From Pontibacter sp. E15-1 (GTDB lineage Bacteria; Bacteroidota; Bacteroidia; Cytophagales; Hymenobacteraceae): DNA of 64,000 nt. This document shows positions 24,419-33,865 of this stretch, one piece after another. Location: positions 62,001 to 126,000 of the forward strand of contig NZ_JAKVIR010000001.1 in the NCBI RefSeq assembly GCF_022601975.1, read 5' to 3'. The position numbers were made by a program, and so were the translations under genes. Each line of letters starts with the position of its first letter. The first letter of the stretch is position 1. The notes under the pieces are model-generated. The model did not search any database. It was not told where the DNA came from and saw nothing but the letters and a program-made list of their open reading frames with translations.

Positions 24419-25104
24419 CTTTAGAGGACTTCTTTGGCAGTTTCGGGTCGGGCCTATCTGAAGCCTCATTCCTAAGCCTGGGAATTGCGCTGTTGGCAGG
24501 TATAGTATCCAGCGGCGTTTGTCCGTGCACGCTCCCGGTAGGGCTTGGTATGGCAGGACTGGTGAGCAGTAACACGGATGCAAGAAACCAAGGCGGGTTG
24601 CTGATTGCGGTGGCGTTCTTCATGGGCATTCTGGTGAACCTCACGCTGTTGGGTGCGCTTGCCGGAAAGCTTGGCGTGATTCTGACAGAATCTTTTGGTC
24701 GCTATTGGGCCCTGCTGATGGTCTTCGTCTCTCTGATAGCCGCCATAGTCGCTTTCTATGGCCCTCGCCTGCAGGTTAGCCGCCTGGCATCGCTCCGAAA
24801 GCCGGGTATGGGAGGGGCCTTTATGTATGGCTTTATCTTTAGCCTGGGCACCTCTGCCGCGCCGCTTTTGCTGCTGCTTTCCGTTGCGGCAGCCACCGCC
24901 GACCCGTACTACGGCTTATTGCTGGCATTTTTCTTCGGCTTGGGCAGGGGGCTTCCATTTCTATTGGTGGGCCTTTTTGCCGGGGCTGTGTCTCGGTTGG
25001 CGCGGCTATCCTGGCTTAGGCGCATCATTCAGGTTGTCAGCGGCTGTGCGCTGCTCTTTGTGGGGTTCTACTACGGCAAAGTTTTCCTCGATCTGATGCC
25101 TTAG
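24415..25104 (+). CDS. CcdA/DsbD-like membrane protein
   Basis: 229 residues with six predicted helices. First helix region has SSGVCPCTLPVGLG, the proline- and cysteine-containing motif of the CcdA/DsbD transmembrane family, but with CPC. Such proteins move reducing equivalents across the membrane; some relatives move metals. GTG start overlaps the stop of the HMA lipoprotein gene. In the CcdA family a second Cys-Pro motif lies in helix four; here I find only GTSAAPLLL at that place, so the classical two-cysteine relay seems incomplete and metal transport is a fair alternative. Confidence 0.85.
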   Translation: MTLEDFFGSFGSGLSEASFLSLGIALLAGIVSSGVCPCTLPVGLGMAGLVSSNTDARNQGGLLIAVAFFMGILVNLTLLGALAGKLGVILTESFGRYWALLMVFVSLIAAIVAFYGPRLQVSRLASLRKPGMGGAFMYGFIFSLGTSAAPLLLLLSVAAATADPYYGLLLAFFFGLGRGLPFLLVGLFAGAVSRLARLSWLRRIIQVVSGCALLFVGFYYGKVFLDLMP

Positions 25105-25225
25105 GCGTTAAGTCTGCCTGTGTTTATTGATACGGGAGCGTATTTGGAGCCCAAAGCCCCAGGAATAAATCCCGCGCCTTAGCGCAAAAGCTTGTTGTCT
25201 AAAATAAGAGTCTAGTTGAGTCACC

Positions 25226-25262
25226 TTGTTTGCTTCCCCCCCACCCCACTGTTGTATCTTTG
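25226..25262 (+). promoter_or_regulatory. Bacteroidota-type promoter for the thioredoxin-like gene
   Basis: TATCTTTG at 25255-25262 fits the -7 consensus TAnnTTTG, with TTGTTTG at 25226-25232 as the -33 element about 22 bp before. The gene starts 48 bp downstream, so it can be expressed apart from the ATPase operon. Confidence 0.6.
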
Positions 25263-25309
25263 TATTACCCTTGCAAGGAATCAGATGTTAAACTAAAAGA
25301 TAATAAGGT

Positions 25310-25579
25310 ATGAAACGCAAAGTAGAAATTTTCACGGCTGGTTGCCCTGTGTGTGAGCCAGTTGTACAAATGGTAAAAGACCTGACATGCGACAGCTGCG
25401 ATGTCACCGTTTATAACATGGCAGAAATGTGCGACGATAAGTCCTGCCTGGCCAAAGCGAAAGCGTATGGCGTAGTTAGAATGCCAGCCGTTGCCGTGGA
25501 CGGCAAGCTGCTGAACTGCTGTCAGAATAACGCGATAACAAAAGAAGAGCTGATCAGCGCTGGCATTGGTCAGAACTAG
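25310..25579 (+). CDS. Cys-rich thioredoxin-fold protein
   Basis: 89 residues with thioredoxin-like fold: active-site GCPVC (Cys12, Cys15), cis-proline in MPAVAVDG, no signal peptide. Unusually it has eight cysteines: the active pair, CDSC (27, 30), Cys41 and Cys46 in MCDDKSC, and adjacent Cys70-Cys71. The extra thiols suggest metal or persulfide binding besides disulfide exchange. It is the last gene of the metal island and has its own promoter and a strong terminator. Confidence 0.88.
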   Translation: MKRKVEIFTAGCPVCEPVVQMVKDLTCDSCDVTVYNMAEMCDDKSCLAKAKAYGVVRMPAVAVDGKLLNCCQNNAITKEELISAGIGQN

Positions 25580-25593
25580 CAGAAGTTAATTTA

Positions 25594-25642
25594 AAAAAGC
25601 ACGGCAACGCTCCCATTGTGTGGGAGCGCTGCCGTGCTTTTA
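25594..25642 (+). terminator. Rho-independent terminator of the metal island
   Basis: A stem of about 20 bp with one mismatch (AAAGCACGGCAACGCTCCCA paired with 25621-25640) around a 5-base loop, ending in CTTTTAA. It starts 15 bp after the stop codon of the thioredoxin-like gene. Confidence 0.85.
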
Positions 25643-26000
25643 AGGACTACCTGCAAAGTAGTAGGTGCTGTATCCAGAAAATCCCCACGCTTACAGGCGG
25701 TTGAGTTCTTTAATTGCCACTACTGCGCGTTATACATTGCCGAAGCGTTCTGTTACCTGCACCGCTACTTGCAGCCCCCTCCGACACCTCCGCGAAAAAC
25801 ATTAAATCAGTGCGCTGCGACTCCGCCCATGTGTGCTTGACTATCAGTGGACCGACAGTGCCCCACCATAGGTGAATGGTCCTATTCCTGACCGCGCTGG
25901 CGGTCAGCCTCTTCACTGAAGAGAGCAGGCAACGCGTGACTCAACTGAGGCTGGAGCTTTGCGAACAGTTCAGCACGTAATCCTCAAATGAGATCAGTTT
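25643..26000. other. Non-coding gap at the edge of the AT-rich region
   Basis: No convincing reading frame, repeat or RNA was found. It marks the change from the metal island to the more AT-rich minus-strand block that follows. Confidence 0.3.
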
Positions 26001-27038
26001 TTATGAGCTTTTTTGCCTTCTCAGTATTTTTACAATGCGGCTGTATATAATTTCTGATAAATTCCAGTTGTATCCATCAAAATCTGTGGTGTTTGTAAAT
26101 TGAATCACAACTGTGTCGATGTCTTTGTGGTATTTTGCGATACTCTGATAGCCGGGAACCAGACCCGTATGCTCGTACACATAGATGGAGGTATAAATAT
26201 CCTGTTCCCCCTCCTCAAATAAAGAGCCATCGTTTAATGCCCTCAGGAATGTACCCACATCGGCTGCGGTAGCCAGCATTCCCTGGTCCTCAGTTTTTAA
26301 ATCGCTTTCATAGCCAACGTAATAGCCACTCATCACATCGTCTATATCCACATCACGAATGGACCCGAAGGTGTTTTTTAGTCCGAGAGGGGTCAATATT
26401 TCCTCCTTGATGTATTGGAATTTGCTATAGCCCACAACCTTTTCAATGAGTTCTGAAATCAACAAATAATTCGTGTTTGAATACGCATAGTCTTCACCTG
26501 GTTCAAAGTCAGCCGGCGAGTCCAGGATTAATTCAAGCGCTTCTTTGCTGCTTTTTGGTGGGTCAATCCAAAAGTTTGGGGTGTCCGTAAAATTAGGGAT
26601 GCCACTCCGATGCTGCACCATCATTCTTAAGGAAATCTTATCCGCATTTTGAATTCGTCCGACAAGCTCTGGAAAATAATCGGCAAGCGTTTTATCCAAA
26701 GACAGGCGTTTGTCATTTACCAATTTGGTGATAGCAACAGCATCATATAACTTGCTGATACTGGCAATTTTGAACAATGAATGAGGATCGGCGGGTATCT
26801 TTTTCTCCCTGTTTTTCCATCCAGCAGCGTAAAAGGCTGGTTCCTTCCTTCCTTGATCTACATAGACAATAATCCCATCAAACCCATGATCAATTGCTTC
26901 ATTTACTTGTTCCTGAACTGTGTCAGGTAGTGGTACTATCCAAGCCCATACCAAAACCCATGGCACGAAGAACAAGGAGCCTATGCTTGCAAGAATAAAT
27001 ACTATTCTGAGAATTCGTTTTGTTTGTTTCTTCATCAT
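26001..27038 (-). CDS. Serine beta-lactamase-like hydrolase
   Basis: 345 residues. N-terminal membrane anchor or signal (about 10-35), then the beta-lactamase (class C/DD-peptidase) fold: SxxK as SISK (Ser93, Lys96), YSN in DYAYSNTNY, and HTG in EHTGLVPGY in the KTG position. Family members include D-alanyl-D-alanine carboxypeptidases, esterases and peptidases; the substrate cannot be told. ATG at 27038 or 27035. The gene is AT-richer than the window average and stands alone, fitting acquisition by transfer. Confidence 0.88.
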   Translation of the reverse strand: MMKKQTKRILRIVFILASIGSLFFVPWVLVWAWIVPLPDTVQEQVNEAIDHGFDGIIVYVDQGRKEPAFYAAGWKNREKKIPADPHSLFKIASISKLYDAVAITKLVNDKRLSLDKTLADYFPELVGRIQNADKISLRMMVQHRSGIPNFTDTPNFWIDPPKSSKEALELILDSPADFEPGEDYAYSNTNYLLISELIEKVVGYSKFQYIKEEILTPLGLKNTFGSIRDVDIDDVMSGYYVGYESDLKTEDQGMLATAADVGTFLRALNDGSLFEEGEQDIYTSIYVYEHTGLVPGYQSIAKYHKDIDTVVIQFTNTTDFDGYNWNLSEIIYSRIVKILRRQKSS

Positions 27039-27303
27039 ACTATTTCAGGACGGCGCACTTGCATTAAATTGCTCATAACATTTCGGATATGAATAGCAGC
27101 CGATTTGGAACACAAATTTTTTCGGATAAAAACAGACCATATTTGTATTTGCCTACTACTCGACCAATTTAATTACCAGAGTTAGCGTTTGTTTTTAGCT
27201 GAATAGAACCGGATTTTATGCCTTATTTCTAATTCTTAATTTCTAATTTGGCAAAGCACTACTTTAGTTATAGCGATTAAACCGCTATCATTTTTATCCT
27301 TAG

Positions 27304-28410
27304 TCAGGCTTCTGGCATTTTTCGCAGGTTGTATTTAATAGCTGTAATTTTTAGTTTTAACCACGTCCAATTATGATTCTCTAATTTCCATTCCGCTTTC
27401 AATTCCACAGGAATTTTTATACCATTCCGCTCTTCGGTTTTGTTTGCGGTAACCGTCCATTCCGTAGCTTCGGTATCATTTGCATCTTTATATCGCATTG
27501 CCACGAATTTTTTAAAATTGCCGGTTTCGTCAAAGTGGAAAACACCTGAACCTTTTGTTCCTCTATATTCCATTGTTGCTTTGGCGGAATATTCATCAAT
27601 TGTTTCCCAAGAGATATAATGGCTTAAAGCCGAAGAAGGAAACCATACTATTTCGGCTAAATATCGCTGCAATGTTGCTTGATTTACCTTTTGATTGTTT
27701 TTAGCATTTGCAATCGGGAAGAGCGAAAACAGCTTTATTGTCATTTCTCCTTGCCCATTTTCAAATTTGTCTCTCCCGACCACATCTAACAATGGATTCA
27801 TTTTTAGATTTACAGACCAATTAAAAGCAGGCGGTTCAATTGTGAAATACTGTTTAGCTTTGGCGTTGCTCCAATCTTTTTGCTCCGGTTTCATCAACAT
27901 TTGTAAGTCTTGCTCTATATAAATATTGCAAACCGCTTCTTTACCAATTGTTCCGCTATTCAATAACCATTTCTGCACTACTGCCGGTAAGCCCGAAATC
28001 ATTTTCTCCGTGAGGATGTACGTCTCTATCGTGTTTGAATTCTCAAACATTTTTGCTGTTTCATCACTCACTTTGCTCTTAAAGCGGAAAGTTAAATACG
28101 CGAGTACTATTGAAACGAAAATAATCAAATTTACAATTGTCCCGAATTTGGCATCACTCCAATAGTTTAGGATTAAAAACTGTGAAATAATAACGCCCAC
28201 ACTTCCGATTTTCCACCAATAGTGAGACTGGATTGACAAAAGAAATACGACAACAGCAAACAAGATAAAAGTCAACAACCATATTATTCCAAACGGTTTG
28301 GAAATCGGTTCAGAAATGGCATTAAACTCCGATAAACCAAATGCTTTTAGAAACCCGAACAAATGGATAATTCCGTGTAATCCAATTACTGTTATGAAAG
28401 CTATTCGCAT
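27304..28410 (-). CDS. Conserved membrane protein, DUF6544/DUF6920-like
   Basis: 368 residues. Four N-terminal hydrophobic segments (to about residue 110) are followed by a soluble domain of about 230 residues with VQKWLLNSG, WFPSSAL and YRGTKGSGVFHFDETG motifs, matching a family of unknown function that I recall as DUF6544/DUF6920. No function is established. AT-rich like its neighbours and without operon partners. Confidence is high that it is a real gene, lower on the family number. Confidence 0.75.
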   Translation of the reverse strand: MRIAFITVIGLHGIIHLFGFLKAFGLSEFNAISEPISKPFGIIWLLTFILFAVVVFLLSIQSHYWWKIGSVGVIISQFLILNYWSDAKFGTIVNLIIFVSIVLAYLTFRFKSKVSDETAKMFENSNTIETYILTEKMISGLPAVVQKWLLNSGTIGKEAVCNIYIEQDLQMLMKPEQKDWSNAKAKQYFTIEPPAFNWSVNLKMNPLLDVVGRDKFENGQGEMTIKLFSLFPIANAKNNQKVNQATLQRYLAEIVWFPSSALSHYISWETIDEYSAKATMEYRGTKGSGVFHFDETGNFKKFVAMRYKDANDTEATEWTVTANKTEERNGIKIPVELKAEWKLENHNWTWLKLKITAIKYNLRKMPEA

Positions 28411-28552
28411 TGTTCCTTTTGCTTGAGGCCGCCTAGGGTATAAGCGGAAGGCTATTCGGCTTATCTGCAGAATGCGTGGAGTAGAGTTGGCAGGTTAGCT
28501 TCGAGCTTCTGTACCTTTTGCAAACAAACCTTAGATCGCCCATTCCAGATCA

Positions 28553-30037
28553 CTAAAGCATCTCCTGCATATGCTTTTTGATATTGGCATCCGCATATAT
28601 TTTCTGAACCATAGCTCCATACAACTCCGCAAAGCGCTCGTTTTTAGCAAGATCACCAAAAAGAGACTGCTGTTTGATAAAGGCCAGCGGGTCTGTTATG
28701 GTCTGTTTCGCCGCTTCGTAAAGCTCGGTACTCAGGGCATCGATAATTTCGAGGGGCTGTCCATTTTTATCGGTTTGCTTATCACTGTAGTAGCACCAGG
28801 CAGCCATGACCAATGTTGCATACTCAATGCTTTTATCTGCGGCTAAATTTTCCTGAAGGGTCGCGATCAAAAATTTGGGCAACTTGGCAGAACTTTCCGA
28901 ACAAATGCGGCTAACGCTGTCCTTTATGTTAGGATTGGCAAAGCGCGCCTCCAGACTGTCTTTGTATGCTGTCAGATCAATCCCTTTCACCTCATCCAAG
29001 ACCGGGGTGGCCTCTTTATCCATAAACGCTCTCAGGTAAGTAACGAACGTTTTGTCTTCCATACAGGCATTAATGGTTTTGTGCCCGTGTAGCGCGCCCA
29101 AAATACCCAACACAGAATGGCCCGCGTTAAGCAGCCGGAGTTTCATTTTCTCATAGGGCTTCACATCGGGAACAAACTGCACCCCTACCTTTTCGAATTC
29201 GGGTCGCCCATCGGAAAATTTGTCCTCCACGACCCATTGTATGAATGGCTCACAGGTTACCGGCCACGCGTCCTCTATTCCGTATGTTTCCGCTACGTAA
29301 GCTATATCCGCTTGGGTGGTGACAGGCGTTATGCGGTCAACCATACTATTCGGGAAACATACCTCTCGTTCAATCCAGGTAGCCAATGCTGCATTCTGTT
29401 CCTTTGCAAATGATAATAACATAGCACGCGTTACATCGCCGTTGTGCTGAATATTATCGCAAGACAATACGGTGAATGCCTTTAGCCCTGCATCACGCCG
29501 TTTCTTTAGAGCGGCCGTTAAAAACCCATATACCGTTTTAGGGCTGTCAGGATTTTTTAAATCGTGTTGAGTATCAGGGTTCCCGAAGTCAAATTCCCCT
29601 GTCGAAGGGTTGAAATTATAGCCTCCTTCGGTAATGGTGAGCGAAACGATTTTGGTAGCAGAGTCGGCCATACGCGCTATGACGAACATAGGATCATCCA
29701 CCCCCAGCAAGAAATCGGTAATCGAGCCTATAATCTGTGGCGCTATCGTTCCATCAGGGTGCTTCACGATAAGGGTATAAAGACCGTCTTGCATTTTAAG
29801 AACGTCGTGCATTTTTCTATCGCCTTCGCGCAACCCTATACCGCAGATGCCCCATGCAGGAGCATTCAATTTTTCCTGAAGCTTATGGGTATAAAACGCC
29901 TGGTGCGCCCGGTGAAAACCGCCGACACCAATATGCACCATACCTGCCTTTAGCTCATTTCTGGGGTAAGCAGGACATGGAATGCGGGCGGCAATTTGGT
30001 TCAGATTCTGTTGATTTAGTTGCAACGTGTTTTCCAT
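28553..30037 (-). CDS. Mannitol dehydrogenase family oxidoreductase
   Basis: About 494 residues of the polyol-specific long-chain dehydrogenase family: VHIGVGGFHRAHQAFYTHKL at the Rossmann start and the C-terminal domain with KLRLLNAGHSVLGILG, where the Lys is catalytic. Members oxidise mannitol or reduce fructuronate or tagaturonate with NAD. I start at MENTLQLN (30037), 5 bp after the permease gene; the upstream extension would overlap that gene. The pairing with an NCS1 permease suggests a small operon importing and oxidising one substrate, which I cannot name. Confidence 0.9.
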   Translation of the reverse strand: MENTLQLNQQNLNQIAARIPCPAYPRNELKAGMVHIGVGGFHRAHQAFYTHKLQEKLNAPAWGICGIGLREGDRKMHDVLKMQDGLYTLIVKHPDGTIAPQIIGSITDFLLGVDDPMFVIARMADSATKIVSLTITEGGYNFNPSTGEFDFGNPDTQHDLKNPDSPKTVYGFLTAALKKRRDAGLKAFTVLSCDNIQHNGDVTRAMLLSFAKEQNAALATWIEREVCFPNSMVDRITPVTTQADIAYVAETYGIEDAWPVTCEPFIQWVVEDKFSDGRPEFEKVGVQFVPDVKPYEKMKLRLLNAGHSVLGILGALHGHKTINACMEDKTFVTYLRAFMDKEATPVLDEVKGIDLTAYKDSLEARFANPNIKDSVSRICSESSAKLPKFLIATLQENLAADKSIEYATLVMAAWCYYSDKQTDKNGQPLEIIDALSTELYEAAKQTITDPLAFIKQQSLFGDLAKNERFAELYGAMVQKIYADANIKKHMQEML

Positions 30038-30042
30038 AGTAA

Positions 30043-31758
30043 TTATGCTTTTTTGTGTTTTCCCCGTTGCAGAACCCAATAGGCAGCAACGAAATAGACA
30101 ATCGTACAGATAAAGGCGTACCGGTAAAATTGCTCACGATTTTGCAAGTACATGTTTTCATCAGAACTGCCAAATAGTACTATACTGGCCAATACTAAAA
30201 TGATGATAAGCGCCATAATCGAGATGCTTTTAAGCACCCGTGAGAAAAGGGAGTGATCTTTTATATGCTTGTCCTCTAGTTTGGCTTTTTGCTCTTGAAA
30301 CCTGGCGATATTTTCGTTCCGCATTGATTCCTGTTCCTCGGCTATAGGGTATTCTTTTTTAGCACCATAGCGTGCTGCCAGGAATGTATAGACAAGGATG
30401 GTGAAAACCCAGGTGGGGATAAACAAATAAAAGAAAGACATCGCATTAAGCGCGTTCAACCCAAACCCGAATATCAAGCCCAAAGCCCATGAAGCCACAG
30501 CGGGTGTGTTAAACGTCAATTCGCGGTAAGTCGCCCAATAACGGGTATACCCTATTCTGGGGAAAATTTGATGCTCGGCGAAGACAATCGCGCCTACAGG
30601 AACCACTATCAGGCCGGCATACGTCAACAGGGGCAGTATTTGGGAAAACACGAACGGGAAACATGCTATCGCTATTGTGACCAACCCAACCGTGAGGGTA
30701 GTTTTCATGCGCGAGTGGTTGTAGAAGATGGCCTGCGCAGCTAATCCTGCCCTATAAAGGTTCGTAATGGCTGTGGTCCAGCCCGCTACGATCACGATCA
30801 CAAATCCAGACCAGCCCAGGGCATAGTAGGCAACGTCGCCTGGATCGAGTTCCACTATGGATTTCCCTAGTATTACGGCAGCCCCGGCTCCCATAATACC
30901 CGCTGCAATCCAGGCGACATAGTGCCCGAACATCATTCCGGTACTTGTGGCCAGCCCGTAAATCTTCTTTTTCGCGAAACGCAAAAGCGCCATGTCTATA
31001 AGGCCGAAGTGCGTAATGGTGTTGGCGGCCCAGGCGAAACCGATCACCTCAACTAACCCGATGCCCGGTTGGCCGTTACTGTCGATCCCTGTCCATATGG
31101 ATTGATCGCCCAACGCTATAAAATCATTCCATCCGGCTGGCAATGGCTTGCCTAAAACTGCCAGGGATAGTGCGGGCAAAAGCACCATAGCCCCGCTGGT
31201 AAACATGGCGAACAACCAGGGAGCACAGATTCCGGAAAATTCAGAAACGGCATTAAACCCATAAATCGCGATAGAAACTACCACTACACCGACACCAAAT
31301 ACAATCAAAACAAACCAAAGATTTGTGGGGTACCAGTTTAGTTGGGCAGGTATGTCAAATGCAAAACGAACCGCCGTGGCCGATACCGTGATCATGGCAG
31401 CGGATATGACTGAAAAGATGACAACATTCGCCCAGTTGTAAAGCTTGGTCATCGAGTCGCCGGCGATCTTATTGAGATAGGTATAGAGGCTAAGCCGTGT
31501 GTCGACTGCAATAGGTGACGTAATCAGTGTCCAGCTGAGGACGGCCAGGACATTGCCAATCAGTAACCCCAACAAAATATCCATTGTCTTGGCACCCAGC
31601 GCGACAAATGTCGCCCCAATAACAAACTCGGTCGCGGCGACATGCTCGGCAGCATACAGTCCTGCAAAATGAGTCCAATCATGCAACTTATACTTGGCAA
31701 TTGGCAATTGTTCTTCGTCAAGGTCTTCAAGTTGTTGAAAATCGTTGGTCGTTTTCAT
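30043..31758 (-). CDS. NCS1-family permease (cytosine/purine permease-like)
   Basis: 571 residues with about twelve transmembrane helices plus two extra near the C-terminus. HVAATEFVIGATFVALGAKT and the later helices follow the cytosine/purine/allantoin NCS1 pattern; a charged loop (about 470-510) is larger than in CodB-like proteins. It is the first gene of a two-gene operon with the mannitol-dehydrogenase-family enzyme. NCS1 proteins usually import nucleobases, hydantoins or vitamins, so a polyol or sugar-acid substrate would be unusual. Confidence 0.88.
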   Translation of the reverse strand: MKTTNDFQQLEDLDEEQLPIAKYKLHDWTHFAGLYAAEHVAATEFVIGATFVALGAKTMDILLGLLIGNVLAVLSWTLITSPIAVDTRLSLYTYLNKIAGDSMTKLYNWANVVIFSVISAAMITVSATAVRFAFDIPAQLNWYPTNLWFVLIVFGVGVVVVSIAIYGFNAVSEFSGICAPWLFAMFTSGAMVLLPALSLAVLGKPLPAGWNDFIALGDQSIWTGIDSNGQPGIGLVEVIGFAWAANTITHFGLIDMALLRFAKKKIYGLATSTGMMFGHYVAWIAAGIMGAGAAVILGKSIVELDPGDVAYYALGWSGFVIVIVAGWTTAITNLYRAGLAAQAIFYNHSRMKTTLTVGLVTIAIACFPFVFSQILPLLTYAGLIVVPVGAIVFAEHQIFPRIGYTRYWATYRELTFNTPAVASWALGLIFGFGLNALNAMSFFYLFIPTWVFTILVYTFLAARYGAKKEYPIAEEQESMRNENIARFQEQKAKLEDKHIKDHSLFSRVLKSISIMALIIILVLASIVLFGSSDENMYLQNREQFYRYAFICTIVYFVAAYWVLQRGKHKKA

Positions 31759-31909
31759 ATTTTAACCTGGCGTTGGAAGTTAAATTCTTATAAAGTTTTG
31801 ATGTAAGAGCTGCGCTTAATTTTGAAAACGTAATGATTTGATGCACCACGAAGTCTTATTTACAGGGCGAACGAGGCGCAGACGAGGTATGGCTTATATA
31901 AAAGAGCTT

Positions 31910-32173
31910 GTGTGCGCCTAGCAGGAGCACCTGATACTGAAGGTATTAAATTATTCAAGAGGGTACAAGTCTCTTTACGGGTAAGCTGGTAAAGCATGCT
32001 AGCTAACAGCAAGGTGGTTCGCCTGGTGCCGCTAGAAAACGAGCCGTATGCGCTTCGGAGGTATGGCTGGTGAAAGGGGCGGCTAAGCTTTCGTGAACCG
32101 CCGTATACGCAACCCATACGTATGGTGGTGCGAGCGGCGCACCCTAGCAGCTAACGCTGGCGGGGTATTCTAC
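31910..32173 (+). mobile_element. Group II intron relic without its reverse transcriptase
   Basis: The 5' end GTGTGCGCC fits the group II GUGYG start. GATACTGAAGGTA, GGGTACAAGTCTC, GCTAGCTAACAGCAAGG and GAAAACGAGCCGTATG follow the order of domain I elements in bacterial introns. Near the end ACCGCCGTA...TATGGTGGT forms a nine-pair lower domain V stem, followed by a domain VI-like hairpin and TTCTAC. Only about 264 nt remain, so most of domains I-IV and the maturase gene are missing. Domain V has a C-A mismatch in its upper stem. It is probably inactive. The 3' end overlaps the stop codon of the antiporter gene on the other strand. Confidence 0.6.
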
Positions 32174-33687
32174 TCGGTTGTGCCTTCACTTTTGACGTTG
32201 CCTGGTTGGTGTTTTTTTATATTGTTTGGCTTGTAAAGGCATTCTTTTACTTCTGTATAATCTTCCTTTTTATCTGCAAGCACCATTAACGTATCGTTTG
32301 CTTTAATTTCGGTAGAACCACCTGGGCGAATGTATTCTTTATCACGCTTTATCATGATAATAAATGCGGATTTTGGAAAATTCAAATCAACAATTCTTTT
32401 GTTTACGGCAAAAAAGTCGGGCAAAATCTTAAATTCTTGCAGAGAAGATTTTGGCAGATCTAAAATGAATTTATCTATTTCGGTAATCTTTTTTAGTTTT
32501 TCAGGCAGGGCCACTTTTAGCCATTTTGCAAAGATTGACAACGTTGTCCCCTGAATTAGGATTGATGTTACTGAAATAAAAAATACGATATTGAAAATCA
32601 TATTTGCTTTTTCAATTCCCGCCAAGAGTGGGTACGTGGCAAATACAATCGGAACAGCACCACGTAACCCCACCCAGGAAATATACAACCGTCTTCTTAG
32701 TTTCATTTTGAAAAAGATCAAGCTGAGAAAAACGCTTATAGGGCGAGCAACTAAGATCAGGAACAACGAAATAAGCAGTCCAATGCCGATATATGGAATT
32801 ATTTGGGATGGGAAAACTAGTAGGCCTAGCGTAAGGAACAAGACAATTTGCATCAGCCAAGCCAAACCATCATACATTTTCAAAATGGTTTTCTTGTGTA
32901 TAAGGTCCTGATTTCCTAAGTACACCGCACAAATGTATATGGCAAGAAAGCCGTTGCCACCGAAAAAATCAGTAGTCGAAAATGTGATGAACATCAGCGC
33001 AATAACCAAAACAGGGTATAACCCCTCAAAGTCAAGTTTGATTTTGTTGATGATGTATTTACTAAGAATTCCGAATACAAAGCCTGCAATGGCCCCCAAA
33101 ATCATTTGCTGAAAAAATAAGGGGACAATGGAAACAATGCTTCGATCTTGGTTGATTACTAAAGTCAAAAAGGCAATAGTTAGCACATAGGCCATTGGAT
33201 CGTTACTTCCACTTTCTAACTCTAATGTCGGTCTCAGATTTGTTTTCAGTGAGAGGCTCTTTGAACGCAAAATTGAGAACACGGCGGCTGCGTCAGTAGA
33301 TGAAACGATTGCGCCTAAAAGCATACTTTCATAAATGGTAAAATCGGTAATAAACCAAACAAATGTCCCGAGTGAAAGGGCTGTCAGTAAAACGCCTAAG
33401 GTTGATAGAACAAGTCCTTCTTTGAGAATGGGTTTTATGGACTTCCAATCGGTATCGAGCCCCCCTGAAAACAAAATAAAGTTTAGTGAAACAACACCGA
33501 TGAGTTGGGCTATTTTTGGGTCATCAAAGTGGATGCCGCCTATACCATCAGAACCTGCCAACATTCCGATAGCCAAAAAGAGTATTAAAGTCGGTACTCC
33601 AAATTTATAAGTTGTCTTACCTACGATAATGCTAATAAAAAGCAAGATAGAGCCAACTAATAGTATGTTTTCAATCGTTAAATCCAT
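32170..33687 (-). CDS. Cation/proton antiporter with TrkA-C domain (NhaP2/CvrA-like)
   Basis: 505 residues: about twelve helices in the CPA fold with STDAAAVFSILRS and the acidic ELESGSNDPMAYVL motif typical of K+(Na+)/H+ antiporters, then a cytoplasmic RCK_C domain (about 400-480, DFFAVNKRIVDLNFPKSAFI). Probably expels K+ or Na+ in exchange for protons. The last codons (GTTE then TAG) run into the group II intron end, so the native C-terminal tail may have been slightly changed by the insertion. AT-rich. Confidence 0.9.
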   Translation of the reverse strand: MDLTIENILLVGSILLFISIIVGKTTYKFGVPTLILFLAIGMLAGSDGIGGIHFDDPKIAQLIGVVSLNFILFSGGLDTDWKSIKPILKEGLVLSTLGVLLTALSLGTFVWFITDFTIYESMLLGAIVSSTDAAAVFSILRSKSLSLKTNLRPTLELESGSNDPMAYVLTIAFLTLVINQDRSIVSIVPLFFQQMILGAIAGFVFGILSKYIINKIKLDFEGLYPVLVIALMFITFSTTDFFGGNGFLAIYICAVYLGNQDLIHKKTILKMYDGLAWLMQIVLFLTLGLLVFPSQIIPYIGIGLLISLFLILVARPISVFLSLIFFKMKLRRRLYISWVGLRGAVPIVFATYPLLAGIEKANMIFNIVFFISVTSILIQGTTLSIFAKWLKVALPEKLKKITEIDKFILDLPKSSLQEFKILPDFFAVNKRIVDLNFPKSAFIIMIKRDKEYIRPGGSTEIKANDTLMVLADKKEDYTEVKECLYKPNNIKKHQPGNVKSEGTTE

Positions 33688-33865
33688 TCTTTATTTTTAT
33701 ATAAAAAAACTATTTATTGTTAAGAAACCCGTCAAATAGTTCTATTGTTTTTTCTGTGTTATCAACCATACCATATTAATTTAAAGTGGGGGCGGGCAGC
33801 ATGGCAGCAAACGTACTTGGCTTTGCCGTGGTGTAGCTATAATAAAGATGTGGTTGTAGCAAGTT

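Noticed and set aside
25643-26000. Minus-strand 68-codon frame after the thioredoxin-like gene
   Set aside because: Composition looks random and no motif was found.
31860-32117. Minus-strand 85-codon frame between the NCS1 permease and antiporter genes
   Set aside because: It lies across the group II intron relic, whose RNA features explain the sequence better.
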